Source: Lysobacterales bacterium
GTDB lineage: Bacteria > Pseudomonadota > Gammaproteobacteria > Xanthomonadales > Marinicellaceae
Reading direction: 5' to 3'
Assembly: GCA_020442635.1 (NCBI GenBank)
Contig: JAGRJR010000014.1
Location: 1-51,110, forward strand
Length of the DNA stretch: 51,110 bases
The notes below the pieces were generated by a model that was given only the letters and a program-made list of their open reading frames with translations, searched no databases and was not told where the DNA came from. The translations under genes and the position numbers were made by a program. How positions within the stretch are numbered: the stretch's first letter is position 1; each line of letters starts with the position of its first letter. Positions 7,811-16,092 of the stretch are shown here, piece by piece.

Positions 7811-8992
7811 ATGAATGAATCAAACAAGAGAAACCGCATTCAATCTTTGGATATTTTACGTGGTTTGGTCATTATTTTAATGGCCATAGATCATGTCAGG
7901 GATTTTTGGTCTGTGGAAGCCTTTGCGCCTGAAGACTTAACCCAAACTTCCCCAGAATACTTTTTCACACGCTGGATCACCCATTTTTGTGCGCCGGTGT
8001 TTGTGTTTTTGGCTGGAACCTCTGCTTTCTTGTATCAACAAAAAATTCAAAACACCGCAGCACTCAGTAAGTTTTTACTGATTCGTGGTTTGTGGTTGAT
8101 TTTTATCGAAATCATTGTGGTGAATTATAGTTGGACTTTGGGTTTTTTCTGGAATGAATGGGGGTTTTTCCTGCAAGTCATTTGGGCAATAGGCATTGCG
8201 ATGATTGCTATGGCAGGACTGGTTTGGTTATCCGATAGGATGATTTTGGTGATTGCCGTGTTGATTATCTTTGGGCACAACTTGTTGAATCCAATTGTTC
8301 CCACCGATATGGGTAGCTTTGGTTGGCTGTGGAAAGTGTTGCATGAAGGTGGTTGGCAAGGTTTGAATGAGGCAGGTAACTGGGGTGTCTACTTTGCTTA
8401 TCCTATTTTGCCCTGGATTGGTGTTATGGCAGCCGGTTATGTGTTTGGTAATCTGATGTTGCTGGATGAGCAAAAGCGTACTCAATGGCTGTATTGTTTG
8501 GGGGGCGGCGCGATTGTGTTATTTATACTGTTACGATTCAGTAATTGGTATGGTGACACTGCAGATTGGGAATCACAAAAAAATGCTTTATTTTCTGTGA
8601 TGTCATTTCTCAACACCCAAAAATATCCACCCTCCTTATTGTATTTGTTGATGACCTTAGGTCCGGCATTTTTGCTGTTGATTTTCTTTGAAAAATCTTC
8701 ATCCAAACTGTTCGAGATTTTGCGGGTATTTGGTCGCGTACCCTTTTTCTTCTATGTGTTGCACTTCATGTTTATTCATTTGACTTCGCTGTTATATTTC
8801 AAACTTATAAACGGCGAGTGGTTCGATTTGGTCAATGTCAGGAATCCACAAAACTGGCCTGAATTTTATGAACCATCCTTACTAAGGCTTTACACCGCCT
8901 GGTTGGTCACTGTGGTGTTTTTCTACTTTATTTGTAAATGGTTTGACCGCTATAAATCAACCCATAAGCAATGGTGGTTAAAGTATTTTTAG
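7811..8992 (+). CDS. DUF1624 / heparan-alpha-glucosaminide N-acetyltransferase-like membrane protein
   Basis: I chose ATG 7811; an upstream GTG at 7781 adds ten residues with no family similarity. The product is 393 aa with about ten transmembrane helices. The N-terminus RIQSLDILRGLVIILMAIDH carries the conserved R-x-x-x-x-D-x-x-R-G and DH residues of the HGSNAT-catalytic/DUF1624 family, in which a histidine relays an acetyl group across the membrane. FFTRWITHFCAPVFVFLAG and RVPFFFYVLHFMFIHL are further family segments. The substrate, probably a periplasmic or lipid-linked sugar, is unknown. Confidence 0.85.
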   Translation: MNESNKRNRIQSLDILRGLVIILMAIDHVRDFWSVEAFAPEDLTQTSPEYFFTRWITHFCAPVFVFLAGTSAFLYQQKIQNTAALSKFLLIRGLWLIFIEIIVVNYSWTLGFFWNEWGFFLQVIWAIGIAMIAMAGLVWLSDRMILVIAVLIIFGHNLLNPIVPTDMGSFGWLWKVLHEGGWQGLNEAGNWGVYFAYPILPWIGVMAAGYVFGNLMLLDEQKRTQWLYCLGGGAIVLFILLRFSNWYGDTADWESQKNALFSVMSFLNTQKYPPSLLYLLMTLGPAFLLLIFFEKSSSKLFEILRVFGRVPFFFYVLHFMFIHLTSLLYFKLINGEWFDLVNVRNPQNWPEFYEPSLLRLYTAWLVTVVFFYFICKWFDRYKSTHKQWWLKYF

Positions 8993-9303
8993 ATGAAACT
9001 TAACACCTGAGTTTTGATTATAAGTCAGTGATAAAAATTCAAAATAAGGGTTGACAAAGTGTGTTTTATACACAGGTTGTAATCACTGTGTCATAAAACA
9101 ATGATTTAGCATTCTACATTTGACTGTTTTCTTTAAAAGAGCTCATATCTGATTGATATATAACACAAATCAATGCCGGTTAAAAGTTAACCACAATAAC
9201 TGGTGCATAGTGGGACTGTAGGTTTTTGGCTGGAAAATCAAAGTTATTCACAAAGTTATCCACAGGTTGTGTGGATAACTGTTTGCAATGTTTCGATTGC
9301 ACT
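8993..9303. other. Gene-free 311-bp stretch between convergent genes, carrying DnaA boxes
   Basis: No ORF or tRNA is visible. The stretch is AT-rich, especially 9085-9187. It holds four perfect TTATNCACA DnaA boxes plus a one-mismatch box, and no GATC sites. TTGACA at 9051-9056 lacks a -10 at usual spacing, so I do not call a promoter. No conventional terminator with a T-tract is seen. Confidence 0.7.
9066..9278. other. DnaA-box cluster (candidate replication origin or DnaA-regulatory site)
   Basis: Perfect TTATNCACA boxes lie at 9066-9074 (TTATACACA), 9244-9252 (TTATTCACA), 9256-9264 (TTATCCACA) and, inverted, 9270-9278 (TGTGGATAA). A one-mismatch box, TTAACCACA, is at 9187-9195. The last two perfect boxes are head-to-head arms of a 10-bp inverted repeat with a 5-base spacer (9255-9279). 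At this base composition about 0.02 such boxes would be expected by chance in 311 bp. No dnaA, dnaN, gyrB or mnmG lies in the window, and flanking genes point toward the site, which is atypical for oriC. Confidence 0.6.
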
Positions 9304-10101
9304 TTATTGAACAGAAAAATACATTTTTAAAGCCAGAATGATGATTAAAACTGCAAAAACCCGCTTGAGTATTGCTACAGGGAGTTTGTGGGTTAAATTG
9401 GCGCCAAAAGGGGTGGTTAGAATACTGCCTGCCATAATCAACAATGTGGCAGGCCAGTAGATATACCCGAGGGTGTGGTCGGGTAAGTCGGGATGGTTTA
9501 TTCCTTGTATAATAAAAATAAAACAACTGGCCATAGCAATTGGCAGACCTATGGCAGCAGCAGTGGCGATGGCTTTTTTGATGTTAATTTGATGCCAGCT
9601 AAGGTAAGGAACTGTGAGCGAACCACCACCGATGGCTATCATGGCCGAAATCAAGCCGATCATAAAACCTGCTGGTAATAATTCGGTTGTTTGCAACTGT
9701 CTGGGTGCTGAGCTTTTTGGTTTAAAGTCAATTATCATATGTAATGCTACCAAAAACATCAAACTCATGAAAATCAGAGCGACTATTTTTGAGTCTGTTT
9801 TAATCACAATAAACGTCGCAGTGGCACTGCCAATAAGTACAGCCGGACTGATTCTCGATACAATGGACCAGATGATGGCGTGGTGCTGTTGATGGGTTTT
9901 GACACTGATGAGGGCATTGAACACAATACATGACATTGAAGTGGCCAAGGCCATGTGTACCACTGTGGCTGGATCATGTTTTTGCCAGAGAAAATAAGAT
10001 GTTAATGCTGGCACCATAATGGCACCACCGCCAATGCCTAGCAATCCAGCAAAGAAGCCTACAACCAACCCCAAAATTACTAATATTAGGGTGGTTATCA
10101 T
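9304..10101 (-). CDS. TauE/SafE family sulfite/organosulfonate exporter-like permease
   Basis: The 265-aa protein has eight predicted membrane helices in two repeats. The first repeat starts LVVGFFAGLLGIGGGAIMVP and the second GLISAMIAIGGGSLTVPYLS, both with the family's G-[IG]-GGG-x-x-x-[VT]-P motif. HMALATSMSCIVFNAL and AIATAAAIGLPIAMASC are the paired TATS-like segments. Family members export sulfite, sulfoacetate or related anions, but many are uncharacterised and no sulfur genes are nearby. It starts 6 bp after the YjgR stop codon and is probably the last gene of that operon. Confidence 0.9.
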   Translation of the reverse strand: MITTLILVILGLVVGFFAGLLGIGGGAIMVPALTSYFLWQKHDPATVVHMALATSMSCIVFNALISVKTHQQHHAIIWSIVSRISPAVLIGSATATFIVIKTDSKIVALIFMSLMFLVALHMIIDFKPKSSAPRQLQTTELLPAGFMIGLISAMIAIGGGSLTVPYLSWHQINIKKAIATAAAIGLPIAMASCFIFIIQGINHPDLPDHTLGYIYWPATLLIMAGSILTTPFGANLTHKLPVAILKRVFAVLIIILALKMYFSVQ

Positions 10102-10107
10102 TGCCGA

Positions 10108-11601
10108 TTACCGGCGACGACCAAACAGCATTTTCCAAAAAGCATTGACTGCTTTGGTGGTCAAGCGACGTTGAACAGATTTACCCAATTTGGTTGCAAA
10201 GGAGTCAGCTGGACGACCAGGTCGCCTAGTAACCTTTTCTTGTTCGGCTGCTCTGGCTTGTTCTTCCAGACGGGCTTGTTCTTTGGCTTTTAGTTCGGCC
10301 AATTCTGCTTTACGCTTTTGCAGTTTTTCATAAGCAGATTCACGATCCAGATCTTGGTCGTATTTACCACCAACAGGAGAACGTGACATGATCAGTTTGC
10401 GTTCTTCATCAGTGGCAGGCCCCATGCGACATCGGGGTGGGGCAATTTTTACCCTTTCAACCACAGAAGGGGCACCTTTTTCTTCAAGAGTTGAAACCAG
10501 TGCTTCGCCTACACCAAGTTCAGTAATCACATCAACGGTGTTGAAGTTGGGATTGGCTCTGAAAGAATCGGCAACGGCCCGTATCACTTTTTTGTCCTTG
10601 GGGGTGTAAGCCCTGAGGGCATGTTGGATTTTATTCCCCAATTGTCCCAATACATCTTCAGGTATATCACCGGGTGATTGTGTGCAAAAATAAACGCCTA
10701 CACCTTTGGAACGAATCAAACGGGCGACTTGTTCAATGCGTTTTAATACCTCCTTGGGAGCATCTTCGAAAATCAAATGCGCCTCGTCAAAAAACAAAAT
10801 CAGTTTCGGTAGTGGTTGGTCTCCCACTTCAGGTAAAGTCTCAAATAATTCGGTCATCAACCACAATAAGAAAGATGCATATAACTGTGGTTTAAGCATC
10901 AATTCCCGTGACTCCATGATACTGATGATGCCTTTGCCAGACATGGTTTGCCGCATTAAATCAGCCAACTCAATGGCGGGTTCGCCAAACAGTTTATCGG
11001 CACTTTGTGATTCTAGGTTCAGTAGTCGGCGTTGAATGGCGCCAATAGAGGCATTGGTGATGCGACCATATTGGTTAGATAGTTCCTGGTAGTTATCCCC
11101 CATGAACTGCAACAGTGATTTAAGGTCTTTCAAATCCAGTAGTGGCATGTTATTTTCTTCAGCATACTTGAAAGCAACAGCAATCACCCCTTCCTGTACA
11201 TCCGAAAGTTCCAGTAACCGACTTAAGTACATGGAACCAATTTCCTGAATGGTGGTCCGAACTGGGTGACCATGAACCTTAAAAATATCCCAGAAAATAG
11301 TGGGTGAGCCCTCATAGCGATAGTTCTGAATATTCAGTTCTTTAGCTCGGTTGTCCAGAAAGTCTTTCTGTTTCCCTGCTTGTGACAAACCGGAAACATC
11401 ACCTTTAATGTCAGTTACAAAGACCGGCACACCGAGATCGGCAAAGTTTTCAGCCAAAACTTGTACCGTTACTGTTTTCCCTGTTCCGGTGGCACCAGTG
11501 ATTAAACCATGTCGGTTTGCGAAATGACCAAGAATTTTGGCAGGGTTTTTATCAGAACCCTGGCCTTGACCAAAATGTAAAAATTTGATGTCTTCACTCA
11601 T
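10108..11601 (-). CDS. HerA-like ATPase of the YjgR / DUF853 family
   Basis: ATG 11601 overlaps the upstream stop as ATGA, so I prefer it to an in-frame start 24 bp upstream. The product is 497 aa. Walker A is LITGATGTGKTVTVQ (about residues 30-45) and Walker B is PKLILFFDEAHLIF. A sensor-like CTQSPGDIPEDVLGQLGNK follows, then GVGEALVSTLEEKGAPS. The C-terminal tail is basic and Glu/Lys-rich coiled coil (EKLQKRKAELAELKAKEQAR) ending FGRRR. YjgR proteins are widespread HerA/FtsK-fold ATPases of unknown physiological role. Unlike HerA-nuclease defence systems, no NurA- or Sir2-like partner is present. Confidence 0.92.
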   Translation of the reverse strand: MSEDIKFLHFGQGQGSDKNPAKILGHFANRHGLITGATGTGKTVTVQVLAENFADLGVPVFVTDIKGDVSGLSQAGKQKDFLDNRAKELNIQNYRYEGSPTIFWDIFKVHGHPVRTTIQEIGSMYLSRLLELSDVQEGVIAVAFKYAEENNMPLLDLKDLKSLLQFMGDNYQELSNQYGRITNASIGAIQRRLLNLESQSADKLFGEPAIELADLMRQTMSGKGIISIMESRELMLKPQLYASFLLWLMTELFETLPEVGDQPLPKLILFFDEAHLIFEDAPKEVLKRIEQVARLIRSKGVGVYFCTQSPGDIPEDVLGQLGNKIQHALRAYTPKDKKVIRAVADSFRANPNFNTVDVITELGVGEALVSTLEEKGAPSVVERVKIAPPRCRMGPATDEERKLIMSRSPVGGKYDQDLDRESAYEKLQKRKAELAELKAKEQARLEEQARAAEQEKVTRRPGRPADSFATKLGKSVQRRLTTKAVNAFWKMLFGRRR

Positions 11602-12968
11602 GCTGGATATTTTCCTTTCAACCAATTAAATACAGCATACATGGCAAGCGCTTCTCCACCTTCGATACCACCAGTCCTGTCGCCAAAATTCCAGCCATAG
11701 GTGTCAATGTGAACCCAAGAAATCTCTGCATCAACAAAATGTTCAAGGAACAGGGCAGCCGTGATGCAACCTGCCTGTGGAATAGAACCACTGTTAGAGA
11801 TGTCAGCAATTTTTGATTTGATGTATTTATTGTAACTTTGCTGCAGGGGCAGTGGCCACACTTCATCATGTGTTATTTGACCACTGTCGAAAATGGCATC
11901 AGCCACTTCTTTTCGATTAGAAAAAATAGGGGTAACGGTTGGACCCATTGCCACCCGGGCGGCACCTGTTAAAGTTGCAAAATCTATAATCAATTGGGGT
12001 TTGGACTCTGAGGCATAAGTTAAAGCATCGGCCAAAATAACCCTACCTTCGGCATCGGTATGACCAATTTCAATGGTTTTGCCTGATCGTGTTTGTACCA
12101 CATCTCCTTGTCTGTAAGCATTACCTGCAACAGCATTTTCGACGGTGGGAATCAAGACTTGCAAACAGACAGGTAATTGATGATCAATAATCAATTGTGC
12201 CAAACCCAGTACATGGGCGCCACCACCCATGTCTTTTTTCATCCAGCGCATGAATTCTGCAGATTTCATGTTGTTACCACCGGTATCAAAACAAACGCCT
12301 TTGCCTACCAATGATATTTTAGGTTTATGCTCATCACCCCAGTTTAATTCGATCAATCGAGGTGCTTTATGGCTGGCTCTGCCAACGAGATGGATTGAAG
12401 GAAAATGTTCTGTGAGTAATGCATCACCAACGGTCTCACTGAATGTGGTGTGATTTTTTTTGGCGAATTTTTCAGCAAATTCAGCCAGTTCAGTGGGACC
12501 CATATCATCAGCCGGGGTGTTGATTAAATCCCTGACCAGAGTGGTGGCATTGACCACACTGAGTTCTGTTTGGTGCTTTATTGCGTCTATAAACAAGGTT
12601 GCCATTGCTGTAGCTTCTTTGTATTTATCAAACTGGTAACTGCCAAAGCCCCATGCCAGAATGATCGCTGAAGTTATTTCTTCAGTTTCACATTCTACAT
12701 GATAGTCAGTTTTGGGTAATGCTTTGAAAGCATGGCACATGGTGTACGGGTTTAAGTCATCGTCGACCAACAGATAAACCCTTGCCAGCTCACCACTGGC
12801 CTTATAATCGACCAGGAACTGGCCAGCAGATTCGCCGAATTGTTGATGCTTAACCATGGCTTGAAGAAAGCCATTTTGCGCCTCCAGCCAGGTAGAAAAT
12901 GTTGTTTTTAAAATTGGGACAACCGGGATAGTCTGGTTATTTTGAGCTGTACTGATGGTATGTGTCAT
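11598..12968 (-). CDS. M17 family leucyl aminopeptidase
   Basis: I chose ATG 12968, since an upstream TTG at 12995 would coincide with the predicted promoter. The product is 456 aa. Active-site and metal residues are conserved: VGKGVCFDTGGNNMKS (Lys, Asp, Lys), KKDMGGGAHVLG (Asp) and IGHTDAEGRVILADAL (Asp, Glu, Arg, the NTDAEGR motif with His for Asn). The N-terminal domain is short compared with E. coli PepA (503 aa), typical of the smaller PepB-like branch. It is a cytosolic two-metal peptidase that releases N-terminal residues. The stop overlaps the YjgR start (ATGA), so the two are translationally coupled. Confidence 0.93.
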   Translation of the reverse strand: MTHTISTAQNNQTIPVVPILKTTFSTWLEAQNGFLQAMVKHQQFGESAGQFLVDYKASGELARVYLLVDDDLNPYTMCHAFKALPKTDYHVECETEEITSAIILAWGFGSYQFDKYKEATAMATLFIDAIKHQTELSVVNATTLVRDLINTPADDMGPTELAEFAEKFAKKNHTTFSETVGDALLTEHFPSIHLVGRASHKAPRLIELNWGDEHKPKISLVGKGVCFDTGGNNMKSAEFMRWMKKDMGGGAHVLGLAQLIIDHQLPVCLQVLIPTVENAVAGNAYRQGDVVQTRSGKTIEIGHTDAEGRVILADALTYASESKPQLIIDFATLTGAARVAMGPTVTPIFSNRKEVADAIFDSGQITHDEVWPLPLQQSYNKYIKSKIADISNSGSIPQAGCITAALFLEHFVDAEISWVHIDTYGWNFGDRTGGIEGGEALAMYAVFNWLKGKYPA

Positions 12969-12997
12969 GCAATCAACTGAAGTTTTTAGTGCCAATG

Positions 12998-13003
12998 ATT
13001 ATA
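12998..13003 (-). promoter_or_regulatory. -10 element of the M17 aminopeptidase operon
   Basis: The reverse strand has a perfect TATAAT, 29 bp upstream of ATG 12968. No strong -35 is visible at 16-18 bp. The implied transcript start near 12991 supports the ATG over the upstream TTG. Confidence 0.4.
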
Positions 13004-13052
13004 CCCAAGCATCGAATGAATTTCGAGCCAGATTTCAATAGTTCACAATCTG

Positions 13053-13508
13053 TTAAGGCTGATAAACCATTTCTTGATGTGGAATGTTATCTTCAAGATA
13101 AAAATGACCTGTATTGATAAAACCTAGGGATTGATAAAATTTGCTTAAATACGTTTGTGCAGAGATTTTGATCGGGAAATTGGGAAACTTTTGCAGGGTT
13201 TGGTGAATCGCTTGCTCCATTAAATGATACCCCAAATTTTGTTGACGCTTTTTTTTACTTACCACCACGCGACCGATGCAGCTGAAAGCATTTTGGTTTT
13301 GTTCAGGTGTTAGGATGCGGGCGTAAGCCACCAGTTGTTGCTTTTCATCAAAGCTGAGCAAATGTAAGGCCTGTTGATCCAAGCCGTCCACATCCAAATA
13401 AGCACAGTTTTGTTCTTGCACAAAAACCTCGCTGCGCAATCGTAGAATCTGATAAAGCTGATTCACCGTTAATTCGGGAAAGGTCAATAATTGATTATTC
13501 AAAATCAT
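13053..13508 (-). CDS. elaA: ElaA-type GNAT N-acetyltransferase
   Basis: The product is 151 aa. LYQILRLRSEVFVQEQNCAY is the hallmark ElaA N-terminus (LRxxVFVxEQ), followed by YLDVDGLDQQALHLL. The acetyl-CoA loop region is GRVVVSKKKRQQNLGYHLME, and the C-terminus has FYQSLGFINTGHFYLEDNIPH. ElaA belongs to the GNAT fold and is presumed to acetylate small amines or protein termini; its substrate is not established. Its start lies 14 bp inside the upstream BNR-lipoprotein gene, making it the last gene of the lysM-dprA operon. Confidence 0.88.
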   Translation of the reverse strand: MILNNQLLTFPELTVNQLYQILRLRSEVFVQEQNCAYLDVDGLDQQALHLLSFDEKQQLVAYARILTPEQNQNAFSCIGRVVVSKKKRQQNLGYHLMEQAIHQTLQKFPNFPIKISAQTYLSKFYQSLGFINTGHFYLEDNIPHQEMVYQP

Positions 13509-16092
13509 CTTTGAAAATTAAATCATTATCGATGGCTTGTGGCAATGGCCAAACATAGGCACCTCTGGAACGGGTGAATGCGGCTAGGGTGGTCATGCCT
13601 CGGTCTATCACCAAATCCCAAATCATCACTGATGGAATACCATCGGTAAATCGATACCATAATGGTGTATCGACACTGATATCTTCGGTGTAATATACGC
13701 CCCAATCGGTTCCGGCAAAGACCATTTCTGGAATGTGTGGATTGATCATCACACTGTCCACAGGAATATTGGGCAGATTACCAGACTTATTTTTCCATTC
13801 AAACACGCCACAATCAGTATCACAATTGATTTGAAACAAATGACCAGGTGTTGATGGTGTGTTTTGATTGAAGCCGCCAACAGCAGCATATCCGGTTTGT
13901 GCATTAGAGCCAAAGGTGACTACATCAAGAATGGGTCGGTTGGGCAGCACACTGTTGCTATCGGTGACATTCACCCAAGACGCTGAATTGGCAATTCCAT
14001 GACCCATGCCAAAACCATAGTAGACATTACCGTCATTGGTGCCAACTATGGCAATTTTATCTGTAGGTGTAACACCTGGTTCAGGGATGTTGTAATGCAT
14101 CTGATTAATGATTGAGCGACCACTTAAAGTGCCTTTAGTGAGATCAGGGCTATTGATGTACCAACCATTGTCATTCAAACCACCATTGGCAGTTTCCCAA
14201 ATACGATAAGTGCCTGCCATCAGTTGGTTACATGCGTTGACATCACAGTAATGTTTGTTGATGTGAAAAGGGAAAATGAATGGTACCCGGCTGTCATTGC
14301 TCCATGGGTTGACGTATTGATTATAATTGCCAAAAGGACCTGAGGTGCTGATGCCTATATTGCCATATTGAGATTCTACATAGACGCGTTGACCGTTCAT
14401 GGGCTCAATGGCGGTGTAAATACCATCGCCTCCGTAGACAGGTGTCCAGTTTTTAGCCGTTAGTGGATCATTGTTGTTCCATGCAGCCACAGATGAGCCA
14501 TTGTCCTGAGCTCCACCAACGATAAATCGGTCAGAAGTGGTCAGAAAATCTGCACTGATGTCTCCGGAATAAAACTCAATGGTGTTGACGGTGTTATTCA
14601 ATTGAGTGTAAATAATGTCTCGGGCGTTGTTTTGTGCTGTGTCCGCATTGTTGGTGTAGTAAATGCCTCCATCTCCACCCACCAATAACTTGCTGGGATC
14701 TCCTGCCACATAAGCACGCGCATGTTGATCCACATGCACAAAGTCTCCTGAATTGGGTCCTCCCAAATAGCCACAGGTGCTGTTGGTAAAAGTATCACCG
14801 CCATTGCTTGACTTAAATACATCAACAGCAGATAAGAACAATTCATCGGGATCTGTGGGTGAAACACTCATGCCCATATCATACCAAGCCTGACTACCAC
14901 TGCCTGAACACCCAATAAAATCACTGGTTGTTGCCACTTGTGTCCAATTGGTGCCACCATCAGAGGTTTTCCAAACACCTTTTACAGCACGGGTATTGAT
15001 GTCAGCCACTTGCGCATACAGAACATCATTGTCCGAGGGAGCCATGGCTAAATCAATACGACCTAATTGATTGGTGGGAAATGGGGTGCCTTCACCGGTA
15101 CCTGTTGGCCAGCCATTGCTGCTGGTTGTTACCAGTGTCCAGCTTGGGCAACCTGAAGCAGGAAAAGTTGTTTTATAGATGCCATTGGCACCATTTTGAT
15201 CCAGATCGGGTTGTACAGGGGTATTATGACCTCTGGTGCCGATGGCTATATAAATGTCGCCAGCTGAGCTGACTTCCATGCCAGTTACATCATGTCTTTG
15301 TGCGTTGAAAGTATGGGTATAACATTCATCACTCCAGTCGACTCCATCGTTATAAGAAAAATAAACACCGGTTTTGGTACCTACCACGATTTGAGTCGAG
15401 TCAAGAGGATTGGTTCGGACTCGGCCAATGGCTTGATATTGAGGAAATTCTCCCGGAGCTTGGCTCCGATAAGGTGAAAAAACATCTTCACCCAAAACTT
15501 CCCAGGTGGTACCGGCATCTTTTGAGCGCAACAAACCAGCACTACCGAAAGAATATGAGCCATAACGCAAATCACCGGTACCTGCATAAATGATGTTGGC
15601 ATCGTTGGGGTCAATGTATAAATCCCCGATGGCTCCTCCATGGACAGCGGTGTTATCAGTGATGTTTTGCCAGCTGGTTTGTTCATCACAACAGTCTGTG
15701 GTTTTCCAAACACCTCCTCCATCCACGCCCATGTAAGCAATACTGGAATCAAGCGGATGAGTTACGATGACATTAACCCTGCCCGAAAATGCGGTGCCAT
15801 TGGGTTCTCCCAAAGGTTTGGGTCCTAGTGCAGTAAAAGCCCCCGGATTCAAACCATTGAAATTGGCTAAATAGCGATCTCTATTTAATGGTGTTTTTTG
15901 TGGGTTTTTTTCATGTGCTTTTTGGGCTTGGATCCACCAGTGTTGTTGATATTGAAAGGTGGGATAGGTGTATCTGACAGCCCAATAATCACCTCGGACT
16001 GGTTTGTGAAAATCTGGCATATCACTGTAGTCTTGGTTTTCATCACACGCAGCTAACAACAAAATAATGGCTATTGTTAAAATTTTTTTCAT
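13495..16092 (-). CDS. BNR/sortilin-type beta-propeller lipoprotein (WD40/YVTN-like exported protein)
   Basis: The 865-aa protein starts MKKILTIAIILLLAAC, with lipobox LAAC (Cys16). The mature part has many Asp-box/BNR repeats: GVWKTTDCC, GLLRSKDAGTTWEVLG, GVYFSYNDGVDWSD, GVWKTSDGGTNWTQVA, DVFKSSNGGDTFTN. They indicate one or two beta-propellers of the VPS10/sortilin and GH74-like kind. No catalytic pair can be assigned, so it may bind rather than cleave a polymer. The extreme C-terminus is NDLIFKDDFE, a tail I associate with exported proteins of Xanthomonadales-type bacteria. The ATG overlaps the waaA stop (ATGA). Its place between waaA and elaA in a housekeeping operon is unusual. Confidence 0.82.
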   Translation of the reverse strand: MKKILTIAIILLLAACDENQDYSDMPDFHKPVRGDYWAVRYTYPTFQYQQHWWIQAQKAHEKNPQKTPLNRDRYLANFNGLNPGAFTALGPKPLGEPNGTAFSGRVNVIVTHPLDSSIAYMGVDGGGVWKTTDCCDEQTSWQNITDNTAVHGGAIGDLYIDPNDANIIYAGTGDLRYGSYSFGSAGLLRSKDAGTTWEVLGEDVFSPYRSQAPGEFPQYQAIGRVRTNPLDSTQIVVGTKTGVYFSYNDGVDWSDECYTHTFNAQRHDVTGMEVSSAGDIYIAIGTRGHNTPVQPDLDQNGANGIYKTTFPASGCPSWTLVTTSSNGWPTGTGEGTPFPTNQLGRIDLAMAPSDNDVLYAQVADINTRAVKGVWKTSDGGTNWTQVATTSDFIGCSGSGSQAWYDMGMSVSPTDPDELFLSAVDVFKSSNGGDTFTNSTCGYLGGPNSGDFVHVDQHARAYVAGDPSKLLVGGDGGIYYTNNADTAQNNARDIIYTQLNNTVNTIEFYSGDISADFLTTSDRFIVGGAQDNGSSVAAWNNNDPLTAKNWTPVYGGDGIYTAIEPMNGQRVYVESQYGNIGISTSGPFGNYNQYVNPWSNDSRVPFIFPFHINKHYCDVNACNQLMAGTYRIWETANGGLNDNGWYINSPDLTKGTLSGRSIINQMHYNIPEPGVTPTDKIAIVGTNDGNVYYGFGMGHGIANSASWVNVTDSNSVLPNRPILDVVTFGSNAQTGYAAVGGFNQNTPSTPGHLFQINCDTDCGVFEWKNKSGNLPNIPVDSVMINPHIPEMVFAGTDWGVYYTEDISVDTPLWYRFTDGIPSVMIWDLVIDRGMTTLAAFTRSRGAYVWPLPQAIDNDLIFKDDFE

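Noticed and set aside
9051..9083. TTGACA ... TGTAAT as a promoter
   Set aside because: The spacer is 21 bp, no gene follows in either useful direction, and it overlaps a DnaA box.
9255..9279. 10-bp inverted repeat as a transcription terminator
   Set aside because: The stem is AT-rich and no T-tract follows on either strand; both arms are exact DnaA boxes.
10108..11601. HerA-like ATPase as part of an antiviral HerA-nuclease system
   Set aside because: Sequence motifs fit housekeeping YjgR/DUF853, and neighbours are an aminopeptidase and a permease rather than NurA, Sir2 or DUF4297 partners.
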